From Levilactobacillus fujinensis (lineage in GTDB: Bacteria > Bacillota > Bacilli > Lactobacillales > Lactobacillaceae), in assembly GCF_003946335.1 (NCBI RefSeq), contig NZ_RHNX01000028.1, forward strand, positions 1-40,918: a stretch of 40,918 nt of DNA, read 5' to 3'. The position numbers and the translations under genes are program-made. Below the pieces are notes generated by a model. The model was not told the DNA's origin. It saw only the letters and a program-made list of their open reading frames with translations, and searched no databases. Shown piece by piece: positions 32,393 to 40,824 of the stretch; position 1 is the stretch's first letter, and every line of letters begins with the position of its first letter.

Positions 32393-34495
32393 CTATTTCA
32401 ATTGGATATGGTACAGCCGTGCCATCTTTTCTTTCGTAAAGTCTAGCTTCAGGTCACGACGATCATGGGTAACCGTTGCCCCACCGACCTTGTTCGGATA
32501 CAGTTGTTCAACGGCAGCGATTTCCCCATACTTGGCCAGTGAAATGGTATGGTCAGTCGCTTGACCGACTCCCCGCCAAACGGCCAGGTAGATGTCTTGG
32601 CCCTGCTTAAAGCCATAGCTAAACCAAGCGTCGTCCAATTGGCTAAGTCCTTCTGGCCAAATGGGTAGCCCCGTCGCAATTTTCTCGCGGTAGGTCTTGT
32701 ACGTCGCAATGCCTTCGGCAACCAAGTCTAGCCGGTGACCCTTGACCTTATTGAGATAACCACTCTGATGAATCCGCAGGAGCATCGCGTTGACCATATT
32801 AAAGATGACCTCTTCATCGTCCCCGTCTTGTAAGGGGTACGACCAAATGGCACACTGCTCTGGCGTCACAACGGATGCCCCGACCGCCGCAATATTTCCA
32901 TTTCGTACGTAATTGGTCTGATCGGTCATCGACTGAATACTGTGCCGCTGGAGCATGGCATAGTCGTGCCGCATCCCACCAGAACCACAATTTTCGATAA
33001 CTAGATCCGGATAACGGGCGAAGACCGCGTCCAACCAATTCAGGTAGGCTCGGTTATGCTTTAGGAGGCCATCCCCGAAACTGTCTGAATTCTGTTCTGT
33101 CCCGATACCGGTCGTAATGTTGTAATCCATCTTGATGTACCCAACGCCATATTGTTCAACCAGCCGCTTAACAACGCCGTCCGCAAACTCGCGGACTTCG
33201 GGGTTCGTAAAGTCTAAGTGGTAACGATCGGCGTCAATGACTCGCTGACCATGACGCATGAAAAACCAGCTGTCGGGTAATTTATCGGCCAGCGGACTCT
33301 TAATGCCGACGACTTCAAGTTCCAGCCAGAGCCCTGGTGTCATTCCTTGATCCCGAATGTACTGGATCAGCTTCTCAATGCCCTCTGGGAAGCGTTCCTG
33401 AGAAGGTTGCCATTCACCGACACTGTCCCACCAGTACCCAGGAGCATACCAGCCACAGTCGATCACGAAGTATTCGCAACCGACCTTCTTGGCCGCATTG
33501 ATCAGGGGAATTTCTTTTTCGGTCGTTGGGTCCCCCGACAAACCGTTCATGTAATCGTTGAAGATGACGGCCAATTGTTTATTGTCTTCATTTTCCCGAC
33601 GAATCAAGCGCCGGTACTTAGTCATTTCACCAATGCCGTCCTCATAATCGCCCATCAACTGACCAAAGGCGACGGGTACCGTGGTAAAGGTTGCCCCCGG
33701 CTGCAGGTTCTTCCACCACTGATTATCGAATTCCTCTGGACCAGACAGTCTGATAGCCAAGAGGTTGCCGCGGCCAATATCCTTTAACTCATAGTGCCAA
33801 GCCCCATTGTTTTCAATTTGCCAAATAGCCGTCTGCCCGGTCTTCGTATTCGTCAAGATACCGTTCGGCGAATATTCTGAGCAGGACCAGGATGAGTTGT
33901 TGGTCACACTGATCCGTTTAGTAGACGCTTGGGCCAAGTCGCCATCGACCCAGTAGTCCAGACCGGCATCCTTTACGGTATTGGCCTTCCACTGAGCTTC
34001 GGCAGTCCAGTCGTTATTCGGAATGTAGACCACGTTGTCCTCGGCGTAGTTGCCATCAAGGTCATTGGCTTGATTGATACCACTCAAGGCAAATGAAGAA
34101 ACATATTCGATACCCAAGTCTTTTTGACCAATGTTTTCAATTTTCGTCCAGCTTCTAACCACCGCTGACCCATCATACAGACGATAAAAGCTGCTAACTT
34201 GAAGTGTCCGTTCAGCATCTTCTTGAACGATTGTTAACAGTTTACCATCGGTTTCATCGTGGACCTCATGCCGCACGTAACGTAAATCGCGTCCTGGATT
34301 GGTGTCGACGAACCCAACTCCCTTGTGATGGAAATTCCGGCCAGTCACTTGAACCTCTGCGATTTGTAAATGCTGCTTTAGGTCATCGTCAGCGGCACTG
34401 AGGTCGTTTGAATTCATGACCGTCAAGGCAACTTTCCCCTGATTAATTTCAAAGCCCAGATGTGCTTGCGCGGTTCTAACGTCAAAACTTTCCAT
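32393..34495 (-). CDS. Alpha-galactosidase, GH36 (copy 2)
   Basis: 700 residues, paralogue of the gene at 26742. Same domain order: YFVIDCGWYAPGYWWDSVGEW, nucleophile Asp in VGYIKMDYN, ENCGSGGMRHDYAML and SMTDQTNYV around the acid/base Asp. GLWLELEVVG replaces GLWLEPEVMG. Intracellular. ATG 34495 has AAGGGA eight bases upstream; the ATG at 34501 overlaps the SD. A perfect cre site overlaps the -10, so CcpA repression is likely. Divergent from the AraC gene, the likely activator. Confidence 0.93.
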   Translation of the reverse strand: MESFDVRTAQAHLGFEINQGKVALTVMNSNDLSAADDDLKQHLQIAEVQVTGRNFHHKGVGFVDTNPGRDLRYVRHEVHDETDGKLLTIVQEDAERTLQVSSFYRLYDGSAVVRSWTKIENIGQKDLGIEYVSSFALSGINQANDLDGNYAEDNVVYIPNNDWTAEAQWKANTVKDAGLDYWVDGDLAQASTKRISVTNNSSWSCSEYSPNGILTNTKTGQTAIWQIENNGAWHYELKDIGRGNLLAIRLSGPEEFDNQWWKNLQPGATFTTVPVAFGQLMGDYEDGIGEMTKYRRLIRRENEDNKQLAVIFNDYMNGLSGDPTTEKEIPLINAAKKVGCEYFVIDCGWYAPGYWWDSVGEWQPSQERFPEGIEKLIQYIRDQGMTPGLWLELEVVGIKSPLADKLPDSWFFMRHGQRVIDADRYHLDFTNPEVREFADGVVKRLVEQYGVGYIKMDYNITTGIGTEQNSDSFGDGLLKHNRAYLNWLDAVFARYPDLVIENCGSGGMRHDYAMLQRHSIQSMTDQTNYVRNGNIAAVGASVVTPEQCAIWSYPLQDGDDEEVIFNMVNAMLLRIHQSGYLNKVKGHRLDLVAEGIATYKTYREKIATGLPIWPEGLSQLDDAWFSYGFKQGQDIYLAVWRGVGQATDHTISLAKYGEIAAVEQLYPNKVGGATVTHDRRDLKLDFTKEKMARLYHIQLK

Positions 34496-34591
34496 GATCA
34501 TCTTCCCTTCCTAAATAAAGCAAAACTTGGTTAGAATTGAAGAACGTCCAAGCAACTAGGCGTTCCGCAATAATTATCTTCTACGCCCTTT

Positions 34592-34607
34592 ATTGTAAAC
34601 GGTTTCA
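34592..34607 (-). promoter_or_regulatory. cre site and -10 of the GH36 copy 2 promoter
   Basis: TGTAAACGGTTTCA (34594-34607) fits the cre consensus TGWAANCGNTNWCA at every position. It overlaps TACAAT (34597-34592), the best -10 on minus; no clear -35, as expected if an AraC activator is needed. Confidence 0.82.
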
Positions 34608-34825
34608 TTATGATTAAAAATGGTGTATTTTGTAGGAAAGGTGTTTATTTATAACTATCGCTTTGCTATTTGGTGTTCTTTTCTCACTTATCACCTTTTC
34701 TCTATGGACGACCTACGCGATTCAGGAGAAAATAGACCTAACGGCAACTAACTCGTTTGAAATCATTCTTGACACGCTCATCGGACACCGTTGCAGTCAT
34801 TCCCTAACGAGAGGAGTTCATAATC
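34608..34825. other. Divergent control region between GH36 and AraC genes
   Basis: Contains a possible AraC-gene promoter TTGACA (34769-34774), 17 nt, TGCAGT. The -10 is poor. No long palindrome seen. Confidence 0.4.
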
Positions 34826-35764
34826 ATGCGAACCGTAACCTGTATCGATATTAGTGAGCCCGTTTTACACTTCTCATCTGGCAAGTTCACGGCGGGCCCG
34901 CACTGGAAACATAAACCGATGTATCACGATGGCAACTTTGAAATTATTATTGTCACCAAGGGGACCCTCTACTTACAGGTAGACAACAATTATTACGTTA
35001 TCACTGCGGGCGATATCTTTTCCTTGCCGCCGTTTCATCATCTCCACGGTTACAAGGAGTCCCCGGAAGACACCCAGTATTTCTGGTTTCATTTCTTCAC
35101 GCAAAAGAACGCCATGCGCTCCCTCCATGTCGACAGTCACGACGGTCAATCCGTTGCCGCACTGTTCAAGAAGAATCAAGTCGTCCTTCCGCTACAGTAC
35201 CGTGCGCTCAGCCTAGAAAAGATTCTCATTATCATTTACCAAGTTCTGGACGTGGCGAAGACCCATTACTTCACGTCAATGTCCGTTGACTATCTCCTAA
35301 CTGCCCTACTGATCGAAATTGCTGAGGACTTCTATACCTCCCTATCCGGTGAAAATTCAACCGGTGCCGAGGCCAGGATCGACGGCATCAAGGAATGGAT
35401 CCGGGCCAACCTCAGTGCCGACCTCAAGGCTAGTGACGTTGCCGATCACTTTGATCTGAATCCGCACTACCTCGTTCGTATTTTCAAGGAGCAGACCAGT
35501 CAGACCGTCATTCAATACATCAATCAGCTCAAGTTGCAGCAGGCTGCAGAACTTCTGCTACAGACTAATTTCCCCATCAAACGAATCGCCAGCACCGTCT
35601 TCTTCTCGGATGAAAAACGCTTCATGAAAGCCTTCAAGGCGCGCTACTACCTCACACCTACCGAGTTCCGCCACACCTACACCAAAAAGTTCCTGGATAG
35701 TAGTAACTTCGACCCGGAGGTCCCTTTAGTCCTTGATCCGAAAAACGAGCAACGTGATGAATAA
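34826..35764 (+). CDS. AraC-family regulator of the alpha-galactoside locus
   Basis: 312 residues. N-terminal cupin-like sugar-sensing domain (about 15-100: FEIIIVTKGTLYLQVDNNYYVITAGDIFSLPPFHHLHGY), then two HTH motifs in the C-terminal AraC domain (LKASDVADHFDLNPHYLVRIFKEQTSQTVIQYINQ; FPIKRIASTVFFSDEKRFMKAFKARY). Resembles MsmR/RafR activators. GAGAGGAG precedes ATG 34826. Divergent from GH36 copy 2, which it probably activates with melibiose or raffinose; this is inferred. Confidence 0.92.
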   Translation: MRTVTCIDISEPVLHFSSGKFTAGPHWKHKPMYHDGNFEIIIVTKGTLYLQVDNNYYVITAGDIFSLPPFHHLHGYKESPEDTQYFWFHFFTQKNAMRSLHVDSHDGQSVAALFKKNQVVLPLQYRALSLEKILIIIYQVLDVAKTHYFTSMSVDYLLTALLIEIAEDFYTSLSGENSTGAEARIDGIKEWIRANLSADLKASDVADHFDLNPHYLVRIFKEQTSQTVIQYINQLKLQQAAELLLQTNFPIKRIASTVFFSDEKRFMKAFKARYYLTPTEFRHTYTKKFLDSSNFDPEVPLVLDPKNEQRDE

Positions 35765-35771
35765 CGCTATC

Positions 35772-35810
35772 AAAAAAAGTTTTGACGACCATGGCCGCCA
35801 AAACTTTTTT
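35772..35810 (+). terminator. Terminator of the AraC gene
   Basis: AAAAAAAGTTTTG pairs with CAAAACTTTTTT; six T close it. Confidence 0.9.
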
Positions 35811-35814
35811 ATTA

Positions 35815-35930
35815 CTGAAAGTCCCAAAACACTCATTATAATCGTTGCCACAACGATACTGGGTCTAAAATTAGGCAACATTGTCCAACCATCGCCTTAC
35901 CGGCCGACAAATATGGTCTTGGCGGGCTTT
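35815..35930 (-). repeat. Family A copy 9
   Basis: On plus: CTGAAAGTCCCAAAACACTC, GGTCTAAAATTAGGCAACA, ACCATCGCCTTACCGGCCG, CAAATATGG. It begins five bases after the AraC terminator. Confidence 0.75.
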
Positions 35931-36013
35931 CTGATTAGCTTCTTGAGAATAGGAAAAAGTGCCCAGAGTTGCTCTTTGATGTGTTATGCATTGGCTCTAG
36001 CTAAAGGCCTAAA

Positions 36014-37117
36014 TCAGAACGCGCCACCACCTGATCCGCCACCGAAGCCACCAGATCCACCACCAAAACCACCGCCACCTGAGAAGCCACCTGAACGACC
36101 GCTAGCTGACGATGCAAATGAGGAGCTATCCGCCGTTTGGATTGAACTGCCTAAACTATGGCCTATGGTATTGGCTAATGGTTGGCCTAAAGTGGCCGCA
36201 TAGTAGATGGGATAAAAATCGGCCATGTTTGTACGAATTGTCTCGCGTCCAAAATCAAAAGATAGTTGTTCGGTGACTTGCTTAGATAGACCGAATGCTA
36301 CTGCGTAAGGAAGAATTTGTTCCCATAAAAGAAGATCACCAATTTTGGCTGTGTTAAAGTGCCCGATATCCTTGAGCATTCGCTGAAAGCCTCGGACTTC
36401 ATTGGCAAGCTGTAACCCACGCTTATTATATCTTTGTACATTTTTATGTGTGAATACGTACCCCCAAACTGCAGACAATAATAAGACACCTACAGCGATT
36501 GCATAGATTAATTCGGTATGGCCAATAACCAAGGCAAAGATCAGCCAGAACGCGGTCAAAACAGTTATGGAAATCGCAAACCACCACATCCGTTGACGAT
36601 AAAGAATATTTGCGCTGGCCTGGTATTGTCTCACAGATGAAATCGTTTGATTCTGCCACTTTTGGAACCAATCACCCACATGCCCCTTCTTATCATTTTC
36701 GGCAAAGTCTTCGAGATCCGTTAGCGTAAAACTATTATTTTGATTCCCCAACGTCGCAAAACATTGTCGTAAAAAGATATTATCAATGGGCTTTACTTGA
36801 GTGAATCTGACTACTTCATTCTGATTATGGTCGCTTTGATGAGTCGTTATTGTCATTTCATGACGACCAGCAGCAATCATAATATCGCCGGTTAAAGCAT
36901 CAGAACTAGGGACGCGAGAATCCAAAAGAGCTTCTGATTGTCCTGGAGAAATGTCAGGAACTTCAAAGAAATGATTTAAAGGAATGGGTTCAGGATTATA
37001 CCTGGCGGGATGTCGTTTTAGCCACCACCAAGAGGCGATGGTCGAAACGATTACGAGAAGAAGTAACCCCCAATACCCGATTAGTTCGCGTAACCTTTTT
37101 TTGGGTGCGTTGCTCAT
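36014..37117 (-). CDS. DUF2207 protein, C-terminal part (frameshifted)
   Basis: 367 codons: one TM (LIGYWGLLLLVIVSTIASWWWLKR), a cytoplasmic or external stretch, two close TM helices (about 176-215), and a Gly/Ser tail (SGGFSGGGGFGGGSGGFGGG) characteristic of DUF2207 proteins. The ATG at 37117 lacks an SD and lies inside the preceding frame, so this is probably the second half of one gene split by a one-base shift at the A7 tract (37102-37096), not an independent gene. Rejoined, the protein is about 618 residues, normal for the family. Confidence 0.8.
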   Translation of the reverse strand: MSNAPKKRLRELIGYWGLLLLVIVSTIASWWWLKRHPARYNPEPIPLNHFFEVPDISPGQSEALLDSRVPSSDALTGDIMIAAGRHEMTITTHQSDHNQNEVVRFTQVKPIDNIFLRQCFATLGNQNNSFTLTDLEDFAENDKKGHVGDWFQKWQNQTISSVRQYQASANILYRQRMWWFAISITVLTAFWLIFALVIGHTELIYAIAVGVLLLSAVWGYVFTHKNVQRYNKRGLQLANEVRGFQRMLKDIGHFNTAKIGDLLLWEQILPYAVAFGLSKQVTEQLSFDFGRETIRTNMADFYPIYYAATLGQPLANTIGHSLGSSIQTADSSSFASSASGRSGGFSGGGGFGGGSGGFGGGSGGGAF

Positions 37118-37871
37118 TTGCCACGGCAGCCAACTTTGCTTCTTGTTGCTGTGCTGCTTTCTTACGCAGCTGGTTACTGTAATTCTGATTTAATGGCGTA
37201 ACCTGTTTAGGGAAAAGAAGATGGCTCTCAACAAAACCATTGGCCGGATTGGTGGCCACTTTCATTGTTATCCGTCCCGCACTTCGGTTAACGTAAGTGT
37301 ATCCAGATAAGGGGCCATGCGTCCATGCTTGCAGACCACGAATGTTTCTTTCAGGTAATTGAATGGTTAGTTTGACGTTATTTAGTGGTACTTCCCAAGC
37401 CTTACCAATCATTTTCCAGTTTAATTCGGCCGTATCGCGATAATTTTTTACAACGCCATGTAAGTGAAACCGATAGATAACCTTTAGTCGGTCATCAACA
37501 TTTACCGGCCGGTAGAGTTTCACTTTGATTCGTTTTTTTGTCTGACTGACTAAATACGTCCCTATGGCTTCTGTTTTTGAGACATGTGCCGTAATAAGGC
37601 GGCCTTTATTCAGCTGATAGCTTACAGCGGTTAAAGCTCCACCTTGAATACCGCGAATGTCTTGGATATTATAGGCGCCATAATAATCAGCCTCAAAGTG
37701 GTAGGTCATCGTTTCCGTGACATCGGCATCCCCATTTCGCAGAATTTTAGCATTTATCTGAAAGGGAGAAATCGTGTAATTATCCGCCGCTTTAGCCGTT
37801 ACGTGGTTTAAAATGCCACCCCAAAAAATCAATAAAAGAATAAGCCCCCACTTTGCCCAACGTTTATTCAT
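36996..37871 (-). CDS. DUF2207 protein, N-terminal part (frameshifted)
   Basis: Signal peptide (MNKRWAKWGLILLLIFWGGI...AKA) and the extracytoplasmic DUF2207 domain (DNYTISPFQINAKILRNGDADVTETMTYHFEADYYGAYN). The last 35 codons after the A7 tract read an off-frame tail. ATG 37871 has GGGGGGAGG directly upstream; the frame open to 37901 lacks an SD. In other lactobacilli the protein is a single membrane-anchored polypeptide of unknown role. If the shift is real the domain would be released without its anchor. Confidence 0.8.
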   Translation of the reverse strand: MNKRWAKWGLILLLIFWGGILNHVTAKAADNYTISPFQINAKILRNGDADVTETMTYHFEADYYGAYNIQDIRGIQGGALTAVSYQLNKGRLITAHVSKTEAIGTYLVSQTKKRIKVKLYRPVNVDDRLKVIYRFHLHGVVKNYRDTAELNWKMIGKAWEVPLNNVKLTIQLPERNIRGLQAWTHGPLSGYTYVNRSAGRITMKVATNPANGFVESHLLFPKQVTPLNQNYSNQLRKKAAQQQEAKLAAVANEQRTQKKVTRTNRVLGVTSSRNRFDHRLLVVAKTTSRQV

Positions 37872-38142
37872 AATCCTCCCCCCTTCACTAGAACTAGTCA
37901 TATTAATTCTGCAACGGTAGCTTCAAGCCTGACGTTAGTTTCAAAATCACCATCATTTTAATGATTAACTTACGAGTTGCAAGATTTCTGTCTTAAACCG
38001 GTCAATAGCATTATCGTTATTTCGGCTTACTAATCAACCTGTCGACCATCTGGTTGCATTGCGGTCTTGCTGGCTCTTTAGTTTTGCAACTTCACAATAA
38101 CAATGGGAGGTTTTTGGGGGGCTACACCCAACGAATAAAATC
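37872..38142. other. Gene-free region upstream of the DUF2207 gene
   Basis: About 270 bp. On minus TTGCAA-16-TAAAAT and TTGAAG-18-TATGAC are two weak promoter candidates. Near 38103 a plus-strand 11-codon ORF (MGGFWGATPNE) has no SD and is not called. Confidence 0.4.
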
Positions 38143-38200
38143 AAAAAGGGACTAGAAATGCTTGAGACCGTAGAAACAGTCAAAGCATTCTAGTCCTTTG
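38143..38200 (-). terminator. Long hairpin terminator
   Basis: AAAGGACTAGAATGCTTTGA pairs with TCAAGCATTTCTAGTCCCTTT on minus, then TTTTTGATTTT. It lies 190 nt behind the sugar porter gene, past repeat B5. Confidence 0.8.
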
Positions 38201-38299
38201 ATGAATAATCCGGATATAAGTATGGTCATAAAATTTTACATGAAATTGGACTAACCGTTAATCGTCCTATTCAATTTAAGGTTGCAAGTTTCAAAATAC

Positions 38300-38378
38300 C
38301 TATTACGGACAACTTTTTTCGCTAATTTAGCAGCGAAAGTTCCTACTATTACAAAAGTTATGTGAATCATTTGAGTTT
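38300..38378 (+). repeat. Family B copy 5, decayed
   Basis: TCGCTAATTTAGCAGCGAAAG, TTCCTACTATTACAAAAG, TGAATCATTTGAG. Ends 15 nt from the sugar porter stop. Confidence 0.55.
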
Positions 38379-38393
38379 TCTCTAACGGTTCAC

Positions 38394-39797
38394 TTAATGA
38401 TTCCGCGATTCAGACGTTTCGTAAACCTTTTTGGTCTGCGTGCCTTGTTGTTCAATCTCTTCCAACGTCCGTCCCTTCGTTTCTGGAACGAACAGTCGAA
38501 TGAAGGCGACCCCCAACAGACAGATGAGGCCAAAGATCGCGAATACGGCGTCTTGGGACATCGACTGCGTCATGATTGGGAACAGTAAACCCACGGCAAA
38601 CGAGCCGATCCAGTTAAAGGATGAAGCCAATCCTGAAGCCCGTCCACGAACGGCCAAGGGGAAGACTTCCCCAATCAGTACCCAGGTCAGTGGCGCCCAC
38701 GTGAAGGAATAAAATGCCACGTAGATCGATAAGAATAGCACAATCAGCATGGGATTCTTGTTCAAGTTGACCACGTTTAGGATGGCCGGCAAGATGAAGG
38801 ACAAGCCCATGACTACGCCACCTAACGTCAACAGTGTTCGCCGATTAAATTTATCGGCAATCACCAAGAAGACCAGCGACCCAATGACCAAGATGATGCC
38901 TTGAATAATTGGCCACATCAGCGCAGAACTAGCCGCACCACCCGTAGCTTGTTGAACGATCAAGGGGATGTAATAGAAGATGGCGTTGGCGCCTTGAAAC
39001 TGTTGAAATGCCGCTACACCAACCCCAGCGATAACTAAGTAACGGTACTTGCCTGAGAACAACGTGCCCCAAGACGTATTTTGAGCAACGGTTGCTTCAT
39101 CCGTAGCCGCCGTTTGAATATCGGCTAATTCAGCGTCGATCTCGTCAGCAGGTCGGATAAAGCTCAGCACCTGTCGAGCGCCCACCAAGTCGCCATTTTT
39201 AACTAAGAATCGCGGAGACTCTGGCAAGCGCAAGACGCCGGCAAATAAAATGATGGCTGGTACTGCCGCCGAACCCAGCATCAACCGCCAAGCAAAGAGT
39301 TCTGGTAATCCCTTTAAGAGGTAGTCGACCACGTAGGAAATCAGCATGCCGGAAACAATCATCGTCTGGTTGATTCCCGTTAAACGTCCCCGCAACCGGG
39401 CTGGGGACATTTCTGACATGTAGGCTGGTACCAGTGCCGACGATGCCCCGACGGCCAGTCCTAAGAAGATACGGACGGCAATCAGGTAGATGGCTCCCTG
39501 GTTAGGAGCCATCCCGGAAAGTAAGGACCCCAAAGCAAAGATCAGTGCCGAAATCAGAATCATCTTGCGGCGGCCAAGTTTATCGGATAGCTGACCTGAA
39601 ATCGCCCCACCAAAGATAGCCCCAAACATGACGGCCGATGTAATCCAGCCAATCACGCCGGCGTTTGTTAACGCCCAGTCATGTTCTAGAAATGGTAGTG
39701 CGCCAGTCATTACACCAATGTCATAACCGAACAGGATCCCACCAAAGGACCCAAAAAAGTAAATGAAACCGCTTGAAATTTTCTTCGTGCTTGTCAA
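38394..39797 (-). CDS. Sugar porter MFS transporter
   Basis: 467-residue twelve-TM sugar:proton symporter. Family motifs: FGYDIGVMTGALPF in TM1, DKLGRRKMILISA, a RLRGRLTGINQ loop, PESPRFLVKNGD, AFQQFQGANAIFYY (QQ..G.N), and C-terminal PETKGRTLEEIE. Resembles xylose/arabinose/galactose symporters; substrate not fixed. TTG 39797 has GGGAGG seven bases upstream; earlier in-frame codons to 39839 lack an SD. A cre-like site sits near the promoter. Transcribed alone. Confidence 0.93.
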   Translation of the reverse strand: MTSTKKISSGFIYFFGSFGGILFGYDIGVMTGALPFLEHDWALTNAGVIGWITSAVMFGAIFGGAISGQLSDKLGRRKMILISALIFALGSLLSGMAPNQGAIYLIAVRIFLGLAVGASSALVPAYMSEMSPARLRGRLTGINQTMIVSGMLISYVVDYLLKGLPELFAWRLMLGSAAVPAIILFAGVLRLPESPRFLVKNGDLVGARQVLSFIRPADEIDAELADIQTAATDEATVAQNTSWGTLFSGKYRYLVIAGVGVAAFQQFQGANAIFYYIPLIVQQATGGAASSALMWPIIQGIILVIGSLVFLVIADKFNRRTLLTLGGVVMGLSFILPAILNVVNLNKNPMLIVLFLSIYVAFYSFTWAPLTWVLIGEVFPLAVRGRASGLASSFNWIGSFAVGLLFPIMTQSMSQDAVFAIFGLICLLGVAFIRLFVPETKGRTLEEIEQQGTQTKKVYETSESRNH

Positions 39798-39907
39798 AAC
39801 GTTCCCTCCCAATGTCTCTTGCTCTCTCTGTCGACGCACGCCCGTCCCTGCCGAGGGAATAGGTGTGATAACTAAGACTCTCTCTTATGATGATTGTGAT
39901 ATCGGTA

Positions 39908-39935
39908 ATTATAGCTTTGAAGTAAACCGTTTTCA
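39908..39935 (-). promoter_or_regulatory. Sugar porter promoter with cre-like site
   Basis: TATAAT (39913-39908) about 110 nt before the start. TGAAAACGGTTTAC (39935-39922) matches cre at 12 of 14 positions where the -35 should be. Confidence 0.6.
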
Positions 39936-40070
39936 CAAATGCAATAATGTTATTTTAGACTATTTATACGGATAAATCAACCGTTTATTGTTTCATTCGT
40001 ATTACTTTTCTAAAACGTTTTCTTTTGTTTTAAATTTCAAATGTAAGCGTATTCATTTATAAACAGTGCT

Positions 40071-40116
40071 AAAAAAGCACAACCTCCGTAAAGTCGTCCA
40101 CGAAGATTGTGCTTTT
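40071..40116 (-). terminator. Terminator of the acetyltransferase gene
   Basis: AAAAGCACAA pairs with TTGTGCTTTT; six T on minus. Confidence 0.88.
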
Positions 40117-40127
40117 AAACACAATGT

Positions 40128-40691
40128 TTACTTCAAATTCTTAACAATCCGGGCGGGATTGCCACCGATAACAACATCATTACCAAACGACCTCGTCACT
40201 ACGGCGCCCGCAGCAACGATCACGTTATTACCAAGGGTCACACCCGGACAGATGATGGCGCCCCCACCGACCCAGACGTCGTCGCCCAGCGTCACGGGCT
40301 TGCCGATGCCCATGGCACCATTGCGTCTCAGTTGAGGATCGGCCGGATGGTTGACTGAATAGATTTGTACTTTCGGCCCTAACAGACAATGCTTCCCAAT
40401 CCGGATAGGCGCGACGTCCAACATCACACAGTCGTAATTGGCAAAGAAATCCTCACCAACATAAATATTATATCCATAGTCGCAGCGAAAGGTCGCGTGG
40501 ACTTCAACAGCCTTACCAGTCGCACCGAACATCTCTTTGATCAGTTGCTGGCTCTGTTCGGGATGTTTCTCTCCCAGCGCATTAAAGGCCTCTACCTTGT
40601 CGCGTGCAACGCCCCGTTCGGCCACCAGCGCCTCATCGTAAACGTTGAAGAGCTCACCGGTAATCATCTTTTCCTTTTCACTCTTTACCAT
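40128..40691 (-). CDS. Maltose/galactoside O-acetyltransferase (LacA/Maa family)
   Basis: 187 residues, left-handed beta-helix acetyltransferase with hexapeptide repeats. The Maa N-terminal domain (EKEKMITGELFNVYDEALVAERGVARD) is followed by IYVGEDFFANYDCVMLDVAPIRIGKHCLLGP, the catalytic His in YSVNHPADPQLRR, and VWVGGGAIICPGVTLGNNVIVAAGAVVTRS. It transfers acetyl from acetyl-CoA to a sugar hydroxyl, which in related species detoxifies non-metabolised sugars. ATG 40691 has GGAG eight bases upstream. Confidence 0.93.
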   Translation of the reverse strand: MVKSEKEKMITGELFNVYDEALVAERGVARDKVEAFNALGEKHPEQSQQLIKEMFGATGKAVEVHATFRCDYGYNIYVGEDFFANYDCVMLDVAPIRIGKHCLLGPKVQIYSVNHPADPQLRRNGAMGIGKPVTLGDDVWVGGGAIICPGVTLGNNVIVAAGAVVTRSFGNDVVIGGNPARIVKNLK

Positions 40692-40740
40692 GCCGATCAC
40701 TCCATTTCTTGATTGTCTTTTGTATTTTCTAAACTTAACT

Positions 40741-40824
40741 GCACTATGTGTAAGGACGTGTCGACTCCTCAGGCGAGCCTGAAAGCTCCCAGCCTCTCAG
40801 GTCCACGATGTAAACCGGGAAGAA
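40741..40824 (-). repeat. Fragment of the long family B mosaic
   Basis: GCCTGAAAGCTCCC and CGATGTAAACCGGGAAG match 18.83-18.88 kb (GCCTGAAAG, CGATGTAAGCCGGGAA). It abuts the end of the IS element. Confidence 0.55.

Noticed and set aside
33300-33330. Loss of a catalytic proline in GH36 copy 2 (LWLELEV)
   Set aside because: Other members of this GH36 subgroup, as I recall, have variable residues here; the catalytic Asp residues are intact, so no loss of activity is claimed.
34663-34854. 63-codon open frame before the AraC gene
   Set aside because: No SD, overlaps the AraC start, and no conserved features; lies in the divergent control region.
38103-38138. Eleven-codon plus-strand ORF MGGFWGATPNE
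   Set aside because: No SD at a usable distance and no promoter; too short to support.
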